A DNA stretch of 64,000 bases, from positions 949,501 through 1,013,500 of the forward strand of contig NZ_SDKC01000001.1 in NCBI RefSeq assembly GCF_004123145.1, read 5' to 3'. The stretch is from Blautia faecicola. Lineage in GTDB: Bacteria > Bacillota > Clostridia > Lachnospirales > Lachnospiraceae. Below the pieces are notes generated by a model. The model saw only the letters and a list, made by a program, of their open reading frames with translations. It ran no database searches and was not told where the DNA came from. Made by a program: the position numbers and the translations under genes. This document shows, in pieces, positions 45,363 through 55,246 of the stretch. How positions within the stretch are numbered: the first letter of the stretch is position 1; the number at the start of each line of letters is the position of its first letter.

Positions 45363-45418
45363 TAAAATACCTTGAGAATAAATGCTTTTACGATTACATA
45401 TATTCTCAAGGTATTTTA
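45363..45418. terminator. Bidirectional terminator between converging genes
   Basis: TAAAATACCTTGAGAATA (45363-45380) and TATTCTCAAGGTATTTTA (45401-45418) are a perfect 18-base inverted repeat around a 20-base loop, with A/T runs on both sides. It sits between the plus-strand pseudouridine synthase and the minus-strand potD. The remaining gap up to 45549 is AT-rich and without a gene. Confidence 0.7.
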
Positions 45419-45549
45419 TATAAACAATGCAAAAGAGAAGAAGATTAATAAAGTTTTATAAACATACAAATTAAATTTCCTTTCAACTTTATCATCCTCC
45501 CATTCCAGTTCACAGCAAAAAACAATTCGTCTTGAGCAATCAAACTTTC

Positions 45550-46602
45550 TTAATCCAACTTAATTTCCTTCCACAACTTACTATAATAATTCTGTGTCCC
45601 CTGATCCAACGACTTAAAAATCTCACAATTATCCAACACATCACTAGGTGGAAACAGCGCCGGGTCCTCCGTATACTTCGCCGGCAGAATCTCCGCCAGC
45701 TTCTTGTTCGGCGTTCCATAATGATTATACTCAAAACTGATCTTCGAAATCTCTACCTCTAACAGATAATTCAGAAACTTCTCCGCATTTTCCGTATTCT
45801 TACAGTCCTTCGTGATCGCCCAGGAATCCACCCAGACATTCGACCCCTCTTTCGGAACCACATAAGCCAGATCCTCATTATACTCCGTCGCATAAGGAGC
45901 CTCCCCGGAATACACCAGCGCGATCGCCGCATTTTCCGCGATCATCTCATCACGGGCGGAATCAAGCAGATACGCCTGTACCATCGGGCGCTGCTCCTTC
46001 AACATTGCTTCCGCTTCATCCAGCTCATCGGTATTATCCGTATTGATCGAATAACCAAGCAGCTTCAGCGCCGGAACGAACGAATCCCGGACACTGTTTT
46101 CCATGATGATCTGTCCGCTGTATTTTTGATTAAAAAGAATATCCCAGGAATCCACCTCCTCGTCCACCAGCCGGGTATTATAAAGGATACCGAGCGTACC
46201 CCAGTAATGCGGGATCGTATATTTATTTTCCGGGTCAAACGACTTCGAAAACTCCCAGAGATGCTCATCCACATTGGCAGCATTCGGAATATTATCAAAA
46301 TTGATCGGGAGCAGTTCATCCTCCTGACGAAGCTTCTCCAGAATATAATCGGAAGAACAGATCACATCATAGTCTACGATGTCTGCCTTGTATTTCATAT
46401 ACATTTCTTCCGGGGATTGATACTCTTCATACAGGATCTTGATCCCGGTCTCCTCCTCAAAAGAATCAATGATCGAAGAATCCAGGTAATCTCCGTAGTT
46501 AAAAACTACTAAAGAATTGTTCTTGTTGTAACCGCAGCCACCCAGAAGCAGCAGGGATCCGGCAAGGGCAGGTATCACCAATAATTTACATTTCATCATC
46601 AT
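45550..46602 (-). CDS. potD: Spermidine/putrescine-binding lipoprotein
   Basis: Extracellular substrate-binding component of a polyamine ABC importer. The 350-residue protein has a lipoprotein signal with lipobox LLLGGC, then the PotD-type start VVFNYGDYLDSSII, EEETGIKILYEEY, YDVICSSDYILEKL and NIPHYWGTLGILYN-like segment (TIPHYWGTLGILYN). Three ATG codons in a row start the gene; the middle one (46599) has the best spacing to AAGGAG. It is the last gene of the five-gene minus-strand operon. Confidence 0.93.
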   Translation of the reverse strand: MMMKCKLLVIPALAGSLLLLGGCGYNKNNSLVVFNYGDYLDSSIIDSFEEETGIKILYEEYQSPEEMYMKYKADIVDYDVICSSDYILEKLRQEDELLPINFDNIPNAANVDEHLWEFSKSFDPENKYTIPHYWGTLGILYNTRLVDEEVDSWDILFNQKYSGQIIMENSVRDSFVPALKLLGYSINTDNTDELDEAEAMLKEQRPMVQAYLLDSARDEMIAENAAIALVYSGEAPYATEYNEDLAYVVPKEGSNVWVDSWAITKDCKNTENAEKFLNYLLEVEISKISFEYNHYGTPNKKLAEILPAKYTEDPALFPPSDVLDNCEIFKSLDQGTQNYYSKLWKEIKLD

Positions 46603-46611
46603 GAGTCTCCT

Positions 46612-47391
46612 TTACACTTCTATGCTGCTTTTTCTTCCAGATAAGAAGTTAAAGAGCAGCAGAAGAACAAGAATCAGCAGGAACAGAAGCGTGGAAAGAG
46701 CATACATTTCCGGCTGGATACCACGTTTTACTTCAGAGTAAACCAGCGTGGAGATCGTATTGATTCCCGGACCTCTGGTAAAATATGTGATTACAAAATC
46801 ATCCATCGACATTGTAGCCGCCATCAGAAAACCGGACATGATACCCGGCATCAGTTCCGGCCAGCAGACCTTGAAAAAGGCATACAGCGGGGTGGCTCCG
46901 AGATCGAGTGCGGCTTCATACGCATTCTTATTCAGGGTACGAAAACGCGGCAGGACATTCAGGATCACATACGGGACACAGAATGTCACATGACCGATAA
47001 AAACGGTCGTAAATCCCAGTTTGATAAACCGGATAAATAACAGTGTCAGGGACAGTGCGGTCACGATCTCTGCATTTAACATCGGGATATTGGTAGCTCC
47101 CAGCATGATTGAATAATTCCGTTTTTTCATCGCGTTGATACCGATCGCGCCAACCACACCGATGACGGTGGCAGCCAGTGCAGCACCGAAAGCCAGCGCG
47201 AGCGTAGTGGTAAATGCATCCACGATCCGGCTGTTCTCAAACAGGTTTGCATACCACTGCAGGGTAAACCCACGCCAGGTGACTCTGGCTTTGGATTTGT
47301 TAAAAGACAGTACGATCAGAACAATAATCGGCAGATACAACAACAGAAAGATGAATGCCATATACAGCCGTTTGGCCCATGTTTTTACCAT
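46612..47391 (-). CDS. potC: Spermidine/putrescine ABC transporter permease PotC
   Basis: Inner-membrane permease of the importer. The 259 residues have an N-terminal signal-like helix and about six membrane helices, with the ABC permease EAA-type loop EAALDLGATPLYAFFKVCWPELMPGI that contacts PotA, and the family sequence MSMDDFVITYFTRGPG. It overlaps potB by 7 bases and ends 9 bases before potD. Confidence 0.94.
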   Translation of the reverse strand: MVKTWAKRLYMAFIFLLLYLPIIVLIVLSFNKSKARVTWRGFTLQWYANLFENSRIVDAFTTTLALAFGAALAATVIGVVGAIGINAMKKRNYSIMLGATNIPMLNAEIVTALSLTLLFIRFIKLGFTTVFIGHVTFCVPYVILNVLPRFRTLNKNAYEAALDLGATPLYAFFKVCWPELMPGIMSGFLMAATMSMDDFVITYFTRGPGINTISTLVYSEVKRGIQPEMYALSTLLFLLILVLLLLFNFLSGRKSSIEV

Positions 47392-48209
47392 ATGTTATTT
47401 CCTCCTTCTGATTTGTCAAAGACGGACATCAGTCCCATGCTGATCAGGGTAAATACCAGAAGCACAAAAGAAAGTCCGCTGCCGAGGTTCCAGTTAAAGT
47501 TATACGTGAATTCCTGCTCGATGATATTACCGATCAGTAAGGTGTTCGATCCGCCCAGGATATTCGAGATCACGAACGAAGTCATGGAAGGAACGAATAC
47601 CATCGTGATACCGCTGATGACTCCCGGAAGAGACAGCGGGAAAATGATCTTCCGTAAAATCGTAAAATAGCTGGCTCCGAGATCCTTTCCGGCCTCCACC
47701 ACATCGTCACCGATGGAAGACAGAGAGTTGTAGATCGGAAGGATCATAAACGGCAGATAGTCATAAACCATGCCGATCAGAACCGCCTGGAACGTGTAGA
47801 TGATATGCACCTTCGGAAGATGCAGGAAACCAAGCAGGGTATTTAACACACCGTTGTTGGACAGGATCAGCTGCCACGCCATGGTCCGCAGCAGAAAGTT
47901 CATCCACATCGGAAGAATAAAGAGGAAAATAACAAAATTACTTTTCTTTAAGTTCAGGCTGCAAAGCACCAGTCCCAGCGGGTACGCCAGGAGAAAGCAG
48001 ATCAGGGTGGTCAAAACCGCCATCTTGATCGAGGTCCACAGGGATTTCAGATGGACGGGTTCTGCGATGGCAAGGACATTTGCCAGGGTAAATCCGCCGT
48101 CTGCGGAGGTAAATGCGTAGTAAAATACCAGTCCCAGCGGGATCATGGTAAATCCGATGATCCACAGGATATAGGGAAAGGCAAACCAGGTTTTCTTTGA
48201 ACTATTCAT
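47385..48209 (-). CDS. potB: Spermidine/putrescine ABC transporter permease PotB
   Basis: Partner permease of PotC. The 274 residues have about six membrane helices and the EAA-type loop [19 protein letters not shown]. The stretch [17 protein letters not shown]-like ([17 protein letters not shown]) is typical of PotB. It overlaps potA by 8 bases and potC by 7 bases, so the operon is tightly coupled. Confidence 0.94.
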   Translation of the reverse strand: MNSSKKTWFAFPYILWIIGFTMIPLGLVFYYAFTSADGGFTLANVLAIAEPVHLKSLWTSIKMAVLTTLICFLLAYPLGLVLCSLNLKKSNFVIFLFILPMWMNFLLRTMAWQLILSNNGVLNTLLGFLHLPKVHIIYTFQAVLIGMVYDYLPFMILPIYNSLSSIGDDVVEAGKDLGASYFTILRKIIFPLSLPGVISGITMVFVPSMTSFVISNILGGSNTLLIGNIIEQEFTYNFNWNLGSGLSFVLLVFTLISMGLMSVFDKSEGGNNIW

Positions 48210-49275
48210 TGATATCTACCGCCTTTGCATCATCGGATTCCGGTTTGTGCATGATCTGGATATTGAACGGTTTGACAAAGATACCGACTTCACGGTCCAC
48301 CGGATACATATTCGTGCTGTGTACCAGCCATTCAAAACCATTTGCCATAACGGTCATCTCGTAGTGTACGCCTTTGAAGATGACGGAAGTTACGCGGCCT
48401 TTGATGATGCCGACTTCCGGCTCCACCAGTTCCACATCTTCCGGGCGGATAACCACATCGACCGGGTTGTTTGTTCCGAATCCTTCGTCCACGCATAAGA
48501 ATTTGGCACCGAGAATCTCCACCAGACGATCCTGGATCATCGTGGCACCAAAAAGGTTGCTGTCACCGATAAAGTCGGCAACGAAAGCATTCTGCGGCTC
48601 GTTGTAGATATCTTCCGGTGTACCGATCTGCTGGATATAACCGCCGTTCATGACGACGATCGTATCGGACATCGTGAGGGCTTCCTCCTGATCGTGGGTA
48701 ACGTAGACAAAGGTGATGCCCAGCTCATTTTTCAGACGGATCAGTTCGTACTGCATGTCCTGACGCATCTTGAGATCCAGCGCGCCGAGCGGTTCGTCGA
48801 GAAGAAGCACCTTCGGTTCGTTGACGATGGCGCGGGCGATGGCGATTCGCTGCTGCTGACCACCGCTTAACGCATCGATTTTACGTTTTTCATAGCCGTC
48901 AAGATTCACCAGCTTCAGTGCGTATTTGATCTTGTCATCGATATAGGCTTTGCTTTTTTTCTTTATCTTGAGACCGAAAGCAATATTTTCCGCGACGTTC
49001 ATATTCGGGAACAGGGCGTATTTCTGAAAGACGGTGTTTAACTGGCGTTTGTTGGGGGCCAGTTGTGTGATATCTTTTCCGTCAAAGATGACATTTCCCT
49101 CATCCGGGAATAAAAAGCCGCCGATGATCCGCAGAGTTGTGGTCTTGCCGCAGCCGGACGGACCGAGAAGGGTGAGAAATTCGTTCTTACGGATATAGAG
49201 ATTCAGATCGTCGAGGATCTTTTCTCCGTCAAAGATTTTTGTAATATGCTGTAAATCTATTAATCGATTGCTCAT
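48202..49275 (-). CDS. potA: Spermidine/putrescine ABC transporter ATPase PotA
   Basis: Energy-coupling ATPase of the importer. The 357 residues show Walker [14 protein letters not shown]-loop [11 protein letters not shown], signature [14 protein letters not shown], Walker [13 protein letters not shown] and the switch His in YVTHDQEEA. The C-terminal third is the TOBE regulatory domain. It begins 18 bases after the regulator gene. Confidence 0.96.
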   Translation of the reverse strand: MSNRLIDLQHITKIFDGEKILDDLNLYIRKNEFLTLLGPSGCGKTTTLRIIGGFLFPDEGNVIFDGKDITQLAPNKRQLNTVFQKYALFPNMNVAENIAFGLKIKKKSKAYIDDKIKYALKLVNLDGYEKRKIDALSGGQQQRIAIARAIVNEPKVLLLDEPLGALDLKMRQDMQYELIRLKNELGITFVYVTHDQEEALTMSDTIVVMNGGYIQQIGTPEDIYNEPQNAFVADFIGDSNLFGATMIQDRLVEILGAKFLCVDEGFGTNNPVDVVIRPEDVELVEPEVGIIKGRVTSVIFKGVHYEMTVMANGFEWLVHSTNMYPVDREVGIFVKPFNIQIMHKPESDDAKAVDINE

Positions 49276-49293
49276 AGTCTCTCCTTTTTATCA

Positions 49294-49830
49294 TTAGAAA
49301 TTTGGAGGGGAGGAGATCCACAGGATCGTAGCACCCCATTTCCCTGCTTCCAGCCAGTGTTCCTGGTTGGCGGGAAAATAAAACGTTTCACCTTTTTGTA
49401 CGCGGTAGGTTTTCTTGCCCAGTGTAAGAAGGATATTTCCTTCGAGGACGTACCCCATTTCTTCTCCCACATGGGGCGACTCGATACAGGAGCGTCCCCG
49501 GGGGGCAAGGGTCATACGAATGGGTTCCATCTGATTTTTCTGTGCGTTTGGAACCAGCCATTCGATCTGATGCCCGAGTTCGGGATCATCTTTCAGAAAA
49601 TAATCTTCCTCCCGAAAGACGATCTGCTCCGGCGTGTCATCCGTAAAAAATTCCTGGAGGCTGCTGCCAAGACACTGCAGGATATCCGCAAGGGTACTGA
49701 TGGAGGGAGAGGTGAGATTTCGCTCAACCTGAGAGATAAACCCCTTGGTAAGCTCCGCCCGGTCCGCCAGTTCCTGCTGGGTCAGTCCGTTCTGCGTTCG
49801 CAGACTTTTCAGTTTTGTTCCAATATCCAT
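49294..49830 (-). CDS. XRE-family regulator with cupin domain (PuuR-like)
   Basis: A 178-residue protein with an N-terminal helix-turn-helix (residues about 4-58: LKSLRTQNGLTQQELADRAELTKGFISQVERN) and a C-terminal cupin sensor domain (about 105-178: PHVGEEMGYVLEGN and GETFYFPANQEHW). Regulators of this form control polyamine uptake and catabolism genes. The start is ATG 49830, after AAAGGAG; the frame is open further upstream without a ribosome binding site. It is the first gene of the pot operon and probably senses a polyamine or related ligand. Confidence 0.9.
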   Translation of the reverse strand: MDIGTKLKSLRTQNGLTQQELADRAELTKGFISQVERNLTSPSISTLADILQCLGSSLQEFFTDDTPEQIVFREEDYFLKDDPELGHQIEWLVPNAQKNQMEPIRMTLAPRGRSCIESPHVGEEMGYVLEGNILLTLGKKTYRVQKGETFYFPANQEHWLEAGKWGATILWISSPPNF

Positions 49831-49859
49831 AAAAACTCCTTTGAAAAAACACACGAAAA

Positions 49860-49914
49860 TCCCGATTATCAGCCATGTAGCAGGTAAAAAGATCCGCCTT
49901 ACTGATAATCGGGA
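49860..49914 (-). promoter_or_regulatory. 13-base inverted repeat in the leader of the pot operon
   Basis: TCCCGATTATCAG (49860-49872) and CTGATAATCGGGA (49902-49914) are perfect inverted copies 29 bases apart, between the promoter and the regulator gene. It could be an operator for the XRE-cupin protein or a leader hairpin. Confidence 0.5.
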
Positions 49915-49958
49915 AAGTATTGTATTACTAAATTTCATGTTTACTATTGTTAAAACTA

Positions 49959-49986
49959 ATTATAAAAAAAAATCAGTATTTGTCAA
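49959..49986 (-). promoter_or_regulatory. Promoter of the pot operon
   Basis: On the minus strand, perfect TTGACA (49981-49986), 16-base spacer and perfect TATAAT (49959-49964). The predicted start is near 49952, about 120 bases before the regulator gene. Confidence 0.8.
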
Positions 49987-50055
49987 TGGGATTTTATAAA
50001 AAAAGTACTGAATATTTTTACGGTTCATAGACTGAAAAAAAAGCGTGTAAAATCC

Positions 50056-51147
50056 ATGAAAAAAGAAAGAAAAATCGGGCAGGCAGATGAGCTTCTTACC
50101 CTTTTTGTCATGGCACTGACAGTGGTGGGACTGCTTCTTTTATATAGTACAAGTACATATAATGGAGAGGTAAAGTTTCAGGATGCGGGATATTACCTGA
50201 AAAAACAGTTATTTGCCAGTGTGCTGGGGATGGCGGCGTTCTTTGTGATGGCGCGGATCGACTATCACCGGGTGGCAGCATTTGCCACGCCGCTGTATCT
50301 GTGTTCCATTGTGCTGTCCACGGCGGTTCTTTTTGTCGGAAGATCGTATAACGGATCGAAGCGGTGGCTGGCACTCGGACCGCTCTCGTTTCAGCCGGCG
50401 GAATTTGCCAAGGTGGCGGTGGTACTTTTTCTGGCATCCCGGATCAGTAACCGGAAGAAAAAGACGGACACTATCTGGTTTATGATCCAGACGATGGCGG
50501 CGCTCTTGCCGATCGTCGGGCTGGTAGGTACGAATAACCTGAGCACGGCGATCATCATTCTGGGAATCGGTGTGATCCTGATCTTTGTGGCACATCCGCG
50601 CTATCTGCCTTTCCTTGGCATCGGCACGGCGGGGATCGGATTTATCGCGATCTTTTTAAGTATGGAAAGCTACCGGCTCGAACGCCTTGCCATCTGGCGG
50701 GATCCGGAAAAATATGAGAAAGGATTTCAGACGATCCAGGGACTGTATGCGATCGGAAGCGGCGGGATCTTCGGGCGGGGGATGGGAAACAGCCTGCAAA
50801 AACTCGGGTTTGTACCGGAAGCACAGAATGATATGATCTTTTCTATTATCTGTGAGGAAACCGGGCTTTTCGGGGCGATTCTGGTCATCCTTCTTTTTGC
50901 CTGTCTGATCTGGCGGCTTATGGTGGCGGCGGTCCGTGCGGGGGATCTTATGGGGGAACTGATCGGTGCAGGGATCATGGGGCATATCGCAATCCAGGTG
51001 ATCCTGAACATCGCCGTTGTGACAAACACGATCCCAAATACCGGGATCACGCTGCCGTTTATCAGTTACGGAGGAACTTCGGTGCTGTTTCTGCTGGGGG
51101 AGATGGGGCTCGCGCTGTCAGTCACCAGATACTCCCGGGCAGCATAG
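50056..51147 (+). CDS. ftsW: SEDS peptidoglycan polymerase FtsW
   Basis: Lipid II polymerase working with a class B PBP at the septum. The 363-residue protein has about ten membrane helices, GSKRWLALGPLSFQPAEFAKV, the catalytic loop PEAQNDMIFSIICEE with its Asp, and NTGITLPFISYGG near the C-terminus. The paralogue SpoVE or RodA would look similar; the position next to murA and ftsQ supports FtsW/SpoVE. No good ribosome binding site is seen before ATG 50056. The gene is divergent from the pot operon. Confidence 0.9.
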   Translation: MKKERKIGQADELLTLFVMALTVVGLLLLYSTSTYNGEVKFQDAGYYLKKQLFASVLGMAAFFVMARIDYHRVAAFATPLYLCSIVLSTAVLFVGRSYNGSKRWLALGPLSFQPAEFAKVAVVLFLASRISNRKKKTDTIWFMIQTMAALLPIVGLVGTNNLSTAIIILGIGVILIFVAHPRYLPFLGIGTAGIGFIAIFLSMESYRLERLAIWRDPEKYEKGFQTIQGLYAIGSGGIFGRGMGNSLQKLGFVPEAQNDMIFSIICEETGLFGAILVILLFACLIWRLMVAAVRAGDLMGELIGAGIMGHIAIQVILNIAVVTNTIPNTGITLPFISYGGTSVLFLLGEMGLALSVTRYSRAA

Positions 51148-51179
51148 AATAAGATAACAGGGCATGTGGGAGCAAACGA

Positions 51180-52448
51180 GTGAGTGAAATATGGATGCGT
51201 GGAAATGGTCCGCTGGAAGGAGAAGTAAAGGTTCAGGGATCGAAAAATGCTGCCCTGCCAATGATGGCGGCTGCAGTGCTGCATGAGGGAGTGACCGTGC
51301 TTCACAACTGTCCCCGGATCGCGGATGTGTTTGAGATGGAGGCAATTTTGCAGTCGCTGGGAGTAAAGACAGCGTGGAAGGATCACACCCTGATGATGGA
51401 CTGTAAAAAGATCCGGGAGAGCGGGATTCCGGGGGAAGAGACGCGCACGATGCGATCCTCAATCCTCCTGCTCGGCAGTATGCTGGGGAGGTGTAAACGG
51501 ATCCGGATCGGTTATCCGGGCGGCTGTACGATCGGAGCGCGTCCCGTCAACCTGCATCTGGAAGCGATGAAAAAAATGGGAGCGGAGATCCGGGAGACGG
51601 AGGGAGAGATCTGTGGGGAATGTCCGGAGGGACTTTCCGGCGCACATATCCGTTTCCCGATTTCCAGTGTGGGAGCTACGGAAAATGCACTCCTTGCGGG
51701 CGTTACAGCAAGAGGGGAAACGCTTCTGGAAAATTGTGCCCGGGAACCGGAGATTCAGCATCTTTGTTGCTTTTTACAGGCGATGGGGGCGGAGATCCGG
51801 GGAATCGGCACAGGAAAGATCTGGATGCGGAGAGCTGCGGCACTGCGGGATGTGGAATATACGATCCCGTCCGACCGGATCGTTGCGGGAACCTGTCTGT
51901 ATGCGGCGGCAGCGACCCGCGGGCAGATCAGTCTGAAAGATGTGGATCCGCGGGAAATGCGATCCGTGCTTACCGTATATGAGAAAATGGGTGGACAATG
52001 GGAGATGAGGAGTGGTACACTAAGGGCGAACGCAGCCGGGATCCGCTTTCCGGTGGAAAAAGTGAGTACCATGCCGTATCCCGGATTTCCGACGGATATG
52101 CAGTCGATTCTGATGGCGGTGCTTCTGACAGTTCCGGGGGAGAGCCGGATCGAGGAAACCATTTTTGAAAAACGGTTCCAGATCGTGGAGGAACTGGAAA
52201 AAATGGGCGGCAGGGTAACGGTCAGCGGCAGGCAGGCGGTTATTTCCGGTGGCAGACAGCTGACGGGGGCAGCCGTATGTGCCCGGGAACTGCGTGGAGG
52301 AGCCGCACTTGTGGTGGCGGGGCTTTCGGCACAGGGAGAAAGTGTCGTGAAGCATGCGGAATATATCGAACGGGGATATGAACATCCGGATCAGCTGTTC
52401 GGGCAGCTGGGAGCGGTAATCAGAATAAGGGAACAGGTGGAAAAATGA
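51180..52448 (+). CDS. murA: UDP-GlcNAc 1-carboxyvinyltransferase
   Basis: First committed step of peptidoglycan synthesis: transfers enolpyruvate from PEP to UDP-GlcNAc. Starting at GTG 51180, the 422-residue product has GSKNAALPMMAAA near the N-terminus, the catalytic Cys116 in YPGGCTIGARP (the fosfomycin target) and RGGAALVVAGL near the end. It replaces the murG-murB genes usually found at this point of the dcw cluster. It overlaps ftsQ by 4 bases (ATGA). Confidence 0.96.
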   Translation: MSEIWMRGNGPLEGEVKVQGSKNAALPMMAAAVLHEGVTVLHNCPRIADVFEMEAILQSLGVKTAWKDHTLMMDCKKIRESGIPGEETRTMRSSILLLGSMLGRCKRIRIGYPGGCTIGARPVNLHLEAMKKMGAEIRETEGEICGECPEGLSGAHIRFPISSVGATENALLAGVTARGETLLENCAREPEIQHLCCFLQAMGAEIRGIGTGKIWMRRAAALRDVEYTIPSDRIVAGTCLYAAAATRGQISLKDVDPREMRSVLTVYEKMGGQWEMRSGTLRANAAGIRFPVEKVSTMPYPGFPTDMQSILMAVLLTVPGESRIEETIFEKRFQIVEELEKMGGRVTVSGRQAVISGGRQLTGAAVCARELRGGAALVVAGLSAQGESVVKHAEYIERGYEHPDQLFGQLGAVIRIREQVEK

Positions 52449-53803
52449 AAAAAAAAATCAGAAAGAGAAGACTGACAAAAGAAGGAAAAATGCTTACAGC
52501 CGGAGCCGTGGCAGTCATAGTGCTGCTGGCTCTGGGGGCGTTTTTCTTTCTGTTCAGAGTAGATAACGTATATGTGGTTGGAAGTACCAGATATACGGAT
52601 GACCAGATCAAGGAATATGTGCTGACAACACCGATGACATCCAACACGGTTCTTGCGATGCTCTTCCAGAAACATACAAATGCAGAAAATATTCCGTTTG
52701 TGGATTCCTTTGATCTTGAGCGGGTCAACGCCCATACGCTTCGGATTCACGTAAACGAGAAGAAAATCGTCGGCTATATCGCGCAGGGAACGGACAGGCT
52801 GTATTTTAATAAGGATGGACTGGTTGTGGAAGTGACATCGATGGAACAGGAAGAAATCGATGCGCTGAATCAGGAAGAGGAAGAACTGAACCAGTTAAAA
52901 GAACAGGCGGCGCAGGAGGCAGCTGCACAGGAAGCGGATGCGGCGCTGGAATCTCTGACCGGAGAAAGCACGGATACCACGGACGGTACAGATACGGAGG
53001 ATGCACAGGAAGAGGGTACCGACAGTGAGACCGCGCAGGCAGACAATGCCGATGACCAGGTACTGCAGGCGGTGGAGTCCGATTCCGGCAATGAAAATGC
53101 GACAAAGTTCAAGGCAGCGGTAACGGATGTGCCGCGAGTGATCGGCATTACGGACAAGACAAGCGGGATCGCGCTTGGCGATACGATTCCGGCGGTTGCC
53201 GACGGCATCTACAATACGATCCTCGGAATCACCCGAATGGTGGAAAAATACGAGATTTTGCCTGAGATGCTGTGTTTCAATGAGAATCAGGAGATCATTC
53301 TGGTGTATAACAGTGGAAAGATCCACTGCAATCTGGGAAAAGACAGACTGCTGGAAGAAAAAATCACCCGGGTGGCAGCGATTCTTCCGAAATTAACGGA
53401 TTTTACAGGGATACTTCATCTGGAAGATTACGATACGGACATCACCAACATTATTTTCTCGAAAGAGACACTGTATACACTGAAAATGGAGATCGCACAG
53501 ATCGAGGGAAAAGATTTCAGTGAGGAGACGACGGATCCGGGACAGGATGCAGCCACAGACCCGGCGGCAGATACAGCGGATACAGAAGGGGATACAGCTG
53601 CCCAGGATGCGGGTTCGGATCCGGCAACTTCCGGTGAAGATACGCAGGATGGCGACACACAGGAAGATACAGTTGCGGACGGAAGTGATGCCGGTACGAC
53701 GCAGGATGCTTCGGGACAGGAGACAGAAAGCGCCGGAAAAGCAGACGGAGCTTCGCAAAGCGGTGCAGATTCATCCGGCACACAGCAAACTGCCGGGGAG
53801 TAA
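52445..53803 (+). CDS. ftsQ: Cell division protein FtsQ/DivIB with low-complexity insertion and tail
   Basis: Bitopic division protein that scaffolds the FtsQLB complex. The 452-residue protein has a basic cytoplasmic start, a membrane helix at about 17-38, a POTRA domain (VDNVYVVGSTRYTDDQI, ending near residue 110) and the beta domain, which is split: KDGLVVEVTS is followed by a Glu/Gln/Ala/Asp/Thr-rich insertion (about 138-218) before VPRVIGITD resumes. A second Asp/Thr/Gly/Ser-rich tail covers about 360-452. Normal FtsQ proteins are 250-300 residues, so the extra length is nearly all disordered. Confidence 0.9.
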   Translation: MKKKIRKRRLTKEGKMLTAGAVAVIVLLALGAFFFLFRVDNVYVVGSTRYTDDQIKEYVLTTPMTSNTVLAMLFQKHTNAENIPFVDSFDLERVNAHTLRIHVNEKKIVGYIAQGTDRLYFNKDGLVVEVTSMEQEEIDALNQEEEELNQLKEQAAQEAAAQEADAALESLTGESTDTTDGTDTEDAQEEGTDSETAQADNADDQVLQAVESDSGNENATKFKAAVTDVPRVIGITDKTSGIALGDTIPAVADGIYNTILGITRMVEKYEILPEMLCFNENQEIILVYNSGKIHCNLGKDRLLEEKITRVAAILPKLTDFTGILHLEDYDTDITNIIFSKETLYTLKMEIAQIEGKDFSEETTDPGQDAATDPAADTADTEGDTAAQDAGSDPATSGEDTQDGDTQEDTVADGSDAGTTQDASGQETESAGKADGASQSGADSSGTQQTAGE

Positions 53804-53874
53804 ACCGCAGGAAAACAAAAATCCGGAAAAACCTTACAAAATTCGAAAAAAAGTATGAAATCTGAAAAAAATAG

Positions 53875-53903
53875 TTGATTAATCAGAAAAGAAATTATAT
53901 TAT
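53875..53903 (+). promoter_or_regulatory. Promoter of ftsZ
   Basis: TTGATT (53875-53880), 17-base spacer, TATTAT (53898-53903), in an AT-rich stretch 85 bases before the ftsZ start. Confidence 0.65.
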
Positions 53904-53987
53904 ATAACTATATGTAACTCTTTAAGATAAGGCAAAAGTACCCTGAAGGGAATAAATATAAGCGCAAGCAAAGAAGGAGGAAGTACT

Positions 53988-55154
53988 TTGTTAGAGATTA
54001 TGACAAATGAGGCGGAATCATCTGCAAAGATTATAGTAATTGGTGTAGGTGGAGCCGGTAATAATGCAGTAAACCGCATGGTAGAAGAAACAATCGGCGG
54101 TGTGGAGTTTATCGGAGTGAACACTGATAAACAGGCTTTGACTCTTTGCAAAGCTCCTACCGTATTACAGATAGGTGAGAAACTGACAAAAGGTCTTGGA
54201 GCCGGAGCAAAACCGGAGATCGGTGAAAAAGCGGCAGAAGAGAGCATGGAAGAGATCCGTCAGCTGATGGAAGGTGCTGACATGGTATTCGTTACCTGTG
54301 GTATGGGTGGCGGAACCGGAACAGGTGCTGCACCGGTTGTTGCAGGCATCGCAAAAGAGATGGGCATCCTGACCGTTGGTGTTGTAACAAAACCGTTCCG
54401 TTTTGAGGCTAAAACCCGTATGAGCAACGCTCTGATGGGAATTGATAAATTAAAAGACAACGTAGATACTCTGATTGTTATCCCGAACGACAAACTGCTT
54501 GAGATCGTTGACCGTCGTACTACAATGCCGGAAGCACTGAAGAAAGCAGACGAAGTTCTGCAGCAGGCAGTACAGGGCATCACAGACCTGATCAACATGC
54601 CGGCACTGATCAACCTGGATTTCGCAGATGTTCAGACTGTTATGAAAGACAAAGGAATCGCTCATATCGGTATCGGCGAGGCAAAGGGCGACGACAAAGC
54701 ACTCGAAGCTGTACAGCAAGCTGTATCCAGTCCGCTGCTTGAGACAACCATCCAGGGTGCAAGCCATGTGATCATTAACATCTCCGGAGATATCTCTCTT
54801 ATGGATGCAAACGATGCTGCAAGCTATGTACAGAACCTGGCAGGCGAAGATGCAAACATCATCTTTGGTGCCATGTACGATGATACCGCAGTAGATTCCG
54901 CTAAGATCACCGTTATCGCAACAGGACTGAACGATGCTACTGCAAAACAGGCAAGCGTAAGCAAAGCTTCTGCAGTAACTGCTCAGCCGGTACAGACTGC
55001 ACCGGTAAGAGAAGCAGCACCGGAAAAACCTGCATTTTCTCAGGGCATGACAATGCCGAGCTTCCAGATGCCAAAAGCAAATCCGGGAGCACCGACCAGC
55101 AGTACTGTTCCGAGAAAAGATATCCAGATTCCGGATTTCCTGAAAAGAAGATAA
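53988..55154 (+). CDS. ftsZ: Cell division GTPase FtsZ
   Basis: Tubulin homologue that forms the division ring. The 388-residue product shows [15 protein letters not shown], the GTP-binding tubulin signature [10 protein letters not shown], the synergy loop with [11 protein letters not shown], and a C-terminal conserved peptide IPDFLKRR that binds FtsA or SepF. The start appears to be TTG 53988, 7 bases after AAGGAGG; the next ATG (54000) is too far from that site. It has its own promoter and terminator. Confidence 0.97.
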   Translation: MLEIMTNEAESSAKIIVIGVGGAGNNAVNRMVEETIGGVEFIGVNTDKQALTLCKAPTVLQIGEKLTKGLGAGAKPEIGEKAAEESMEEIRQLMEGADMVFVTCGMGGGTGTGAAPVVAGIAKEMGILTVGVVTKPFRFEAKTRMSNALMGIDKLKDNVDTLIVIPNDKLLEIVDRRTTMPEALKKADEVLQQAVQGITDLINMPALINLDFADVQTVMKDKGIAHIGIGEAKGDDKALEAVQQAVSSPLLETTIQGASHVIINISGDISLMDANDAASYVQNLAGEDANIIFGAMYDDTAVDSAKITVIATGLNDATAKQASVSKASAVTAQPVQTAPVREAAPEKPAFSQGMTMPSFQMPKANPGAPTSSTVPRKDIQIPDFLKRR

Positions 55155-55169
55155 AACAGAAAAGTAACG

Positions 55170-55198
55170 AACCCCGGGGGCTTAGCTCCGGGGTTTTT
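55170..55198 (+). terminator. Intrinsic terminator after ftsZ
   Basis: AACCCCGGGG (55170-55179) pairs with CTCCGGGGTT (55186-55195) over a short loop, followed by TTTTT. It closes the dcw cluster. Confidence 0.85.
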
Positions 55199-55246
55199 GA
55201 CTTTAATAGAAAAAAATACCTGGAAAACGAACAGAAAGGAATGAAC

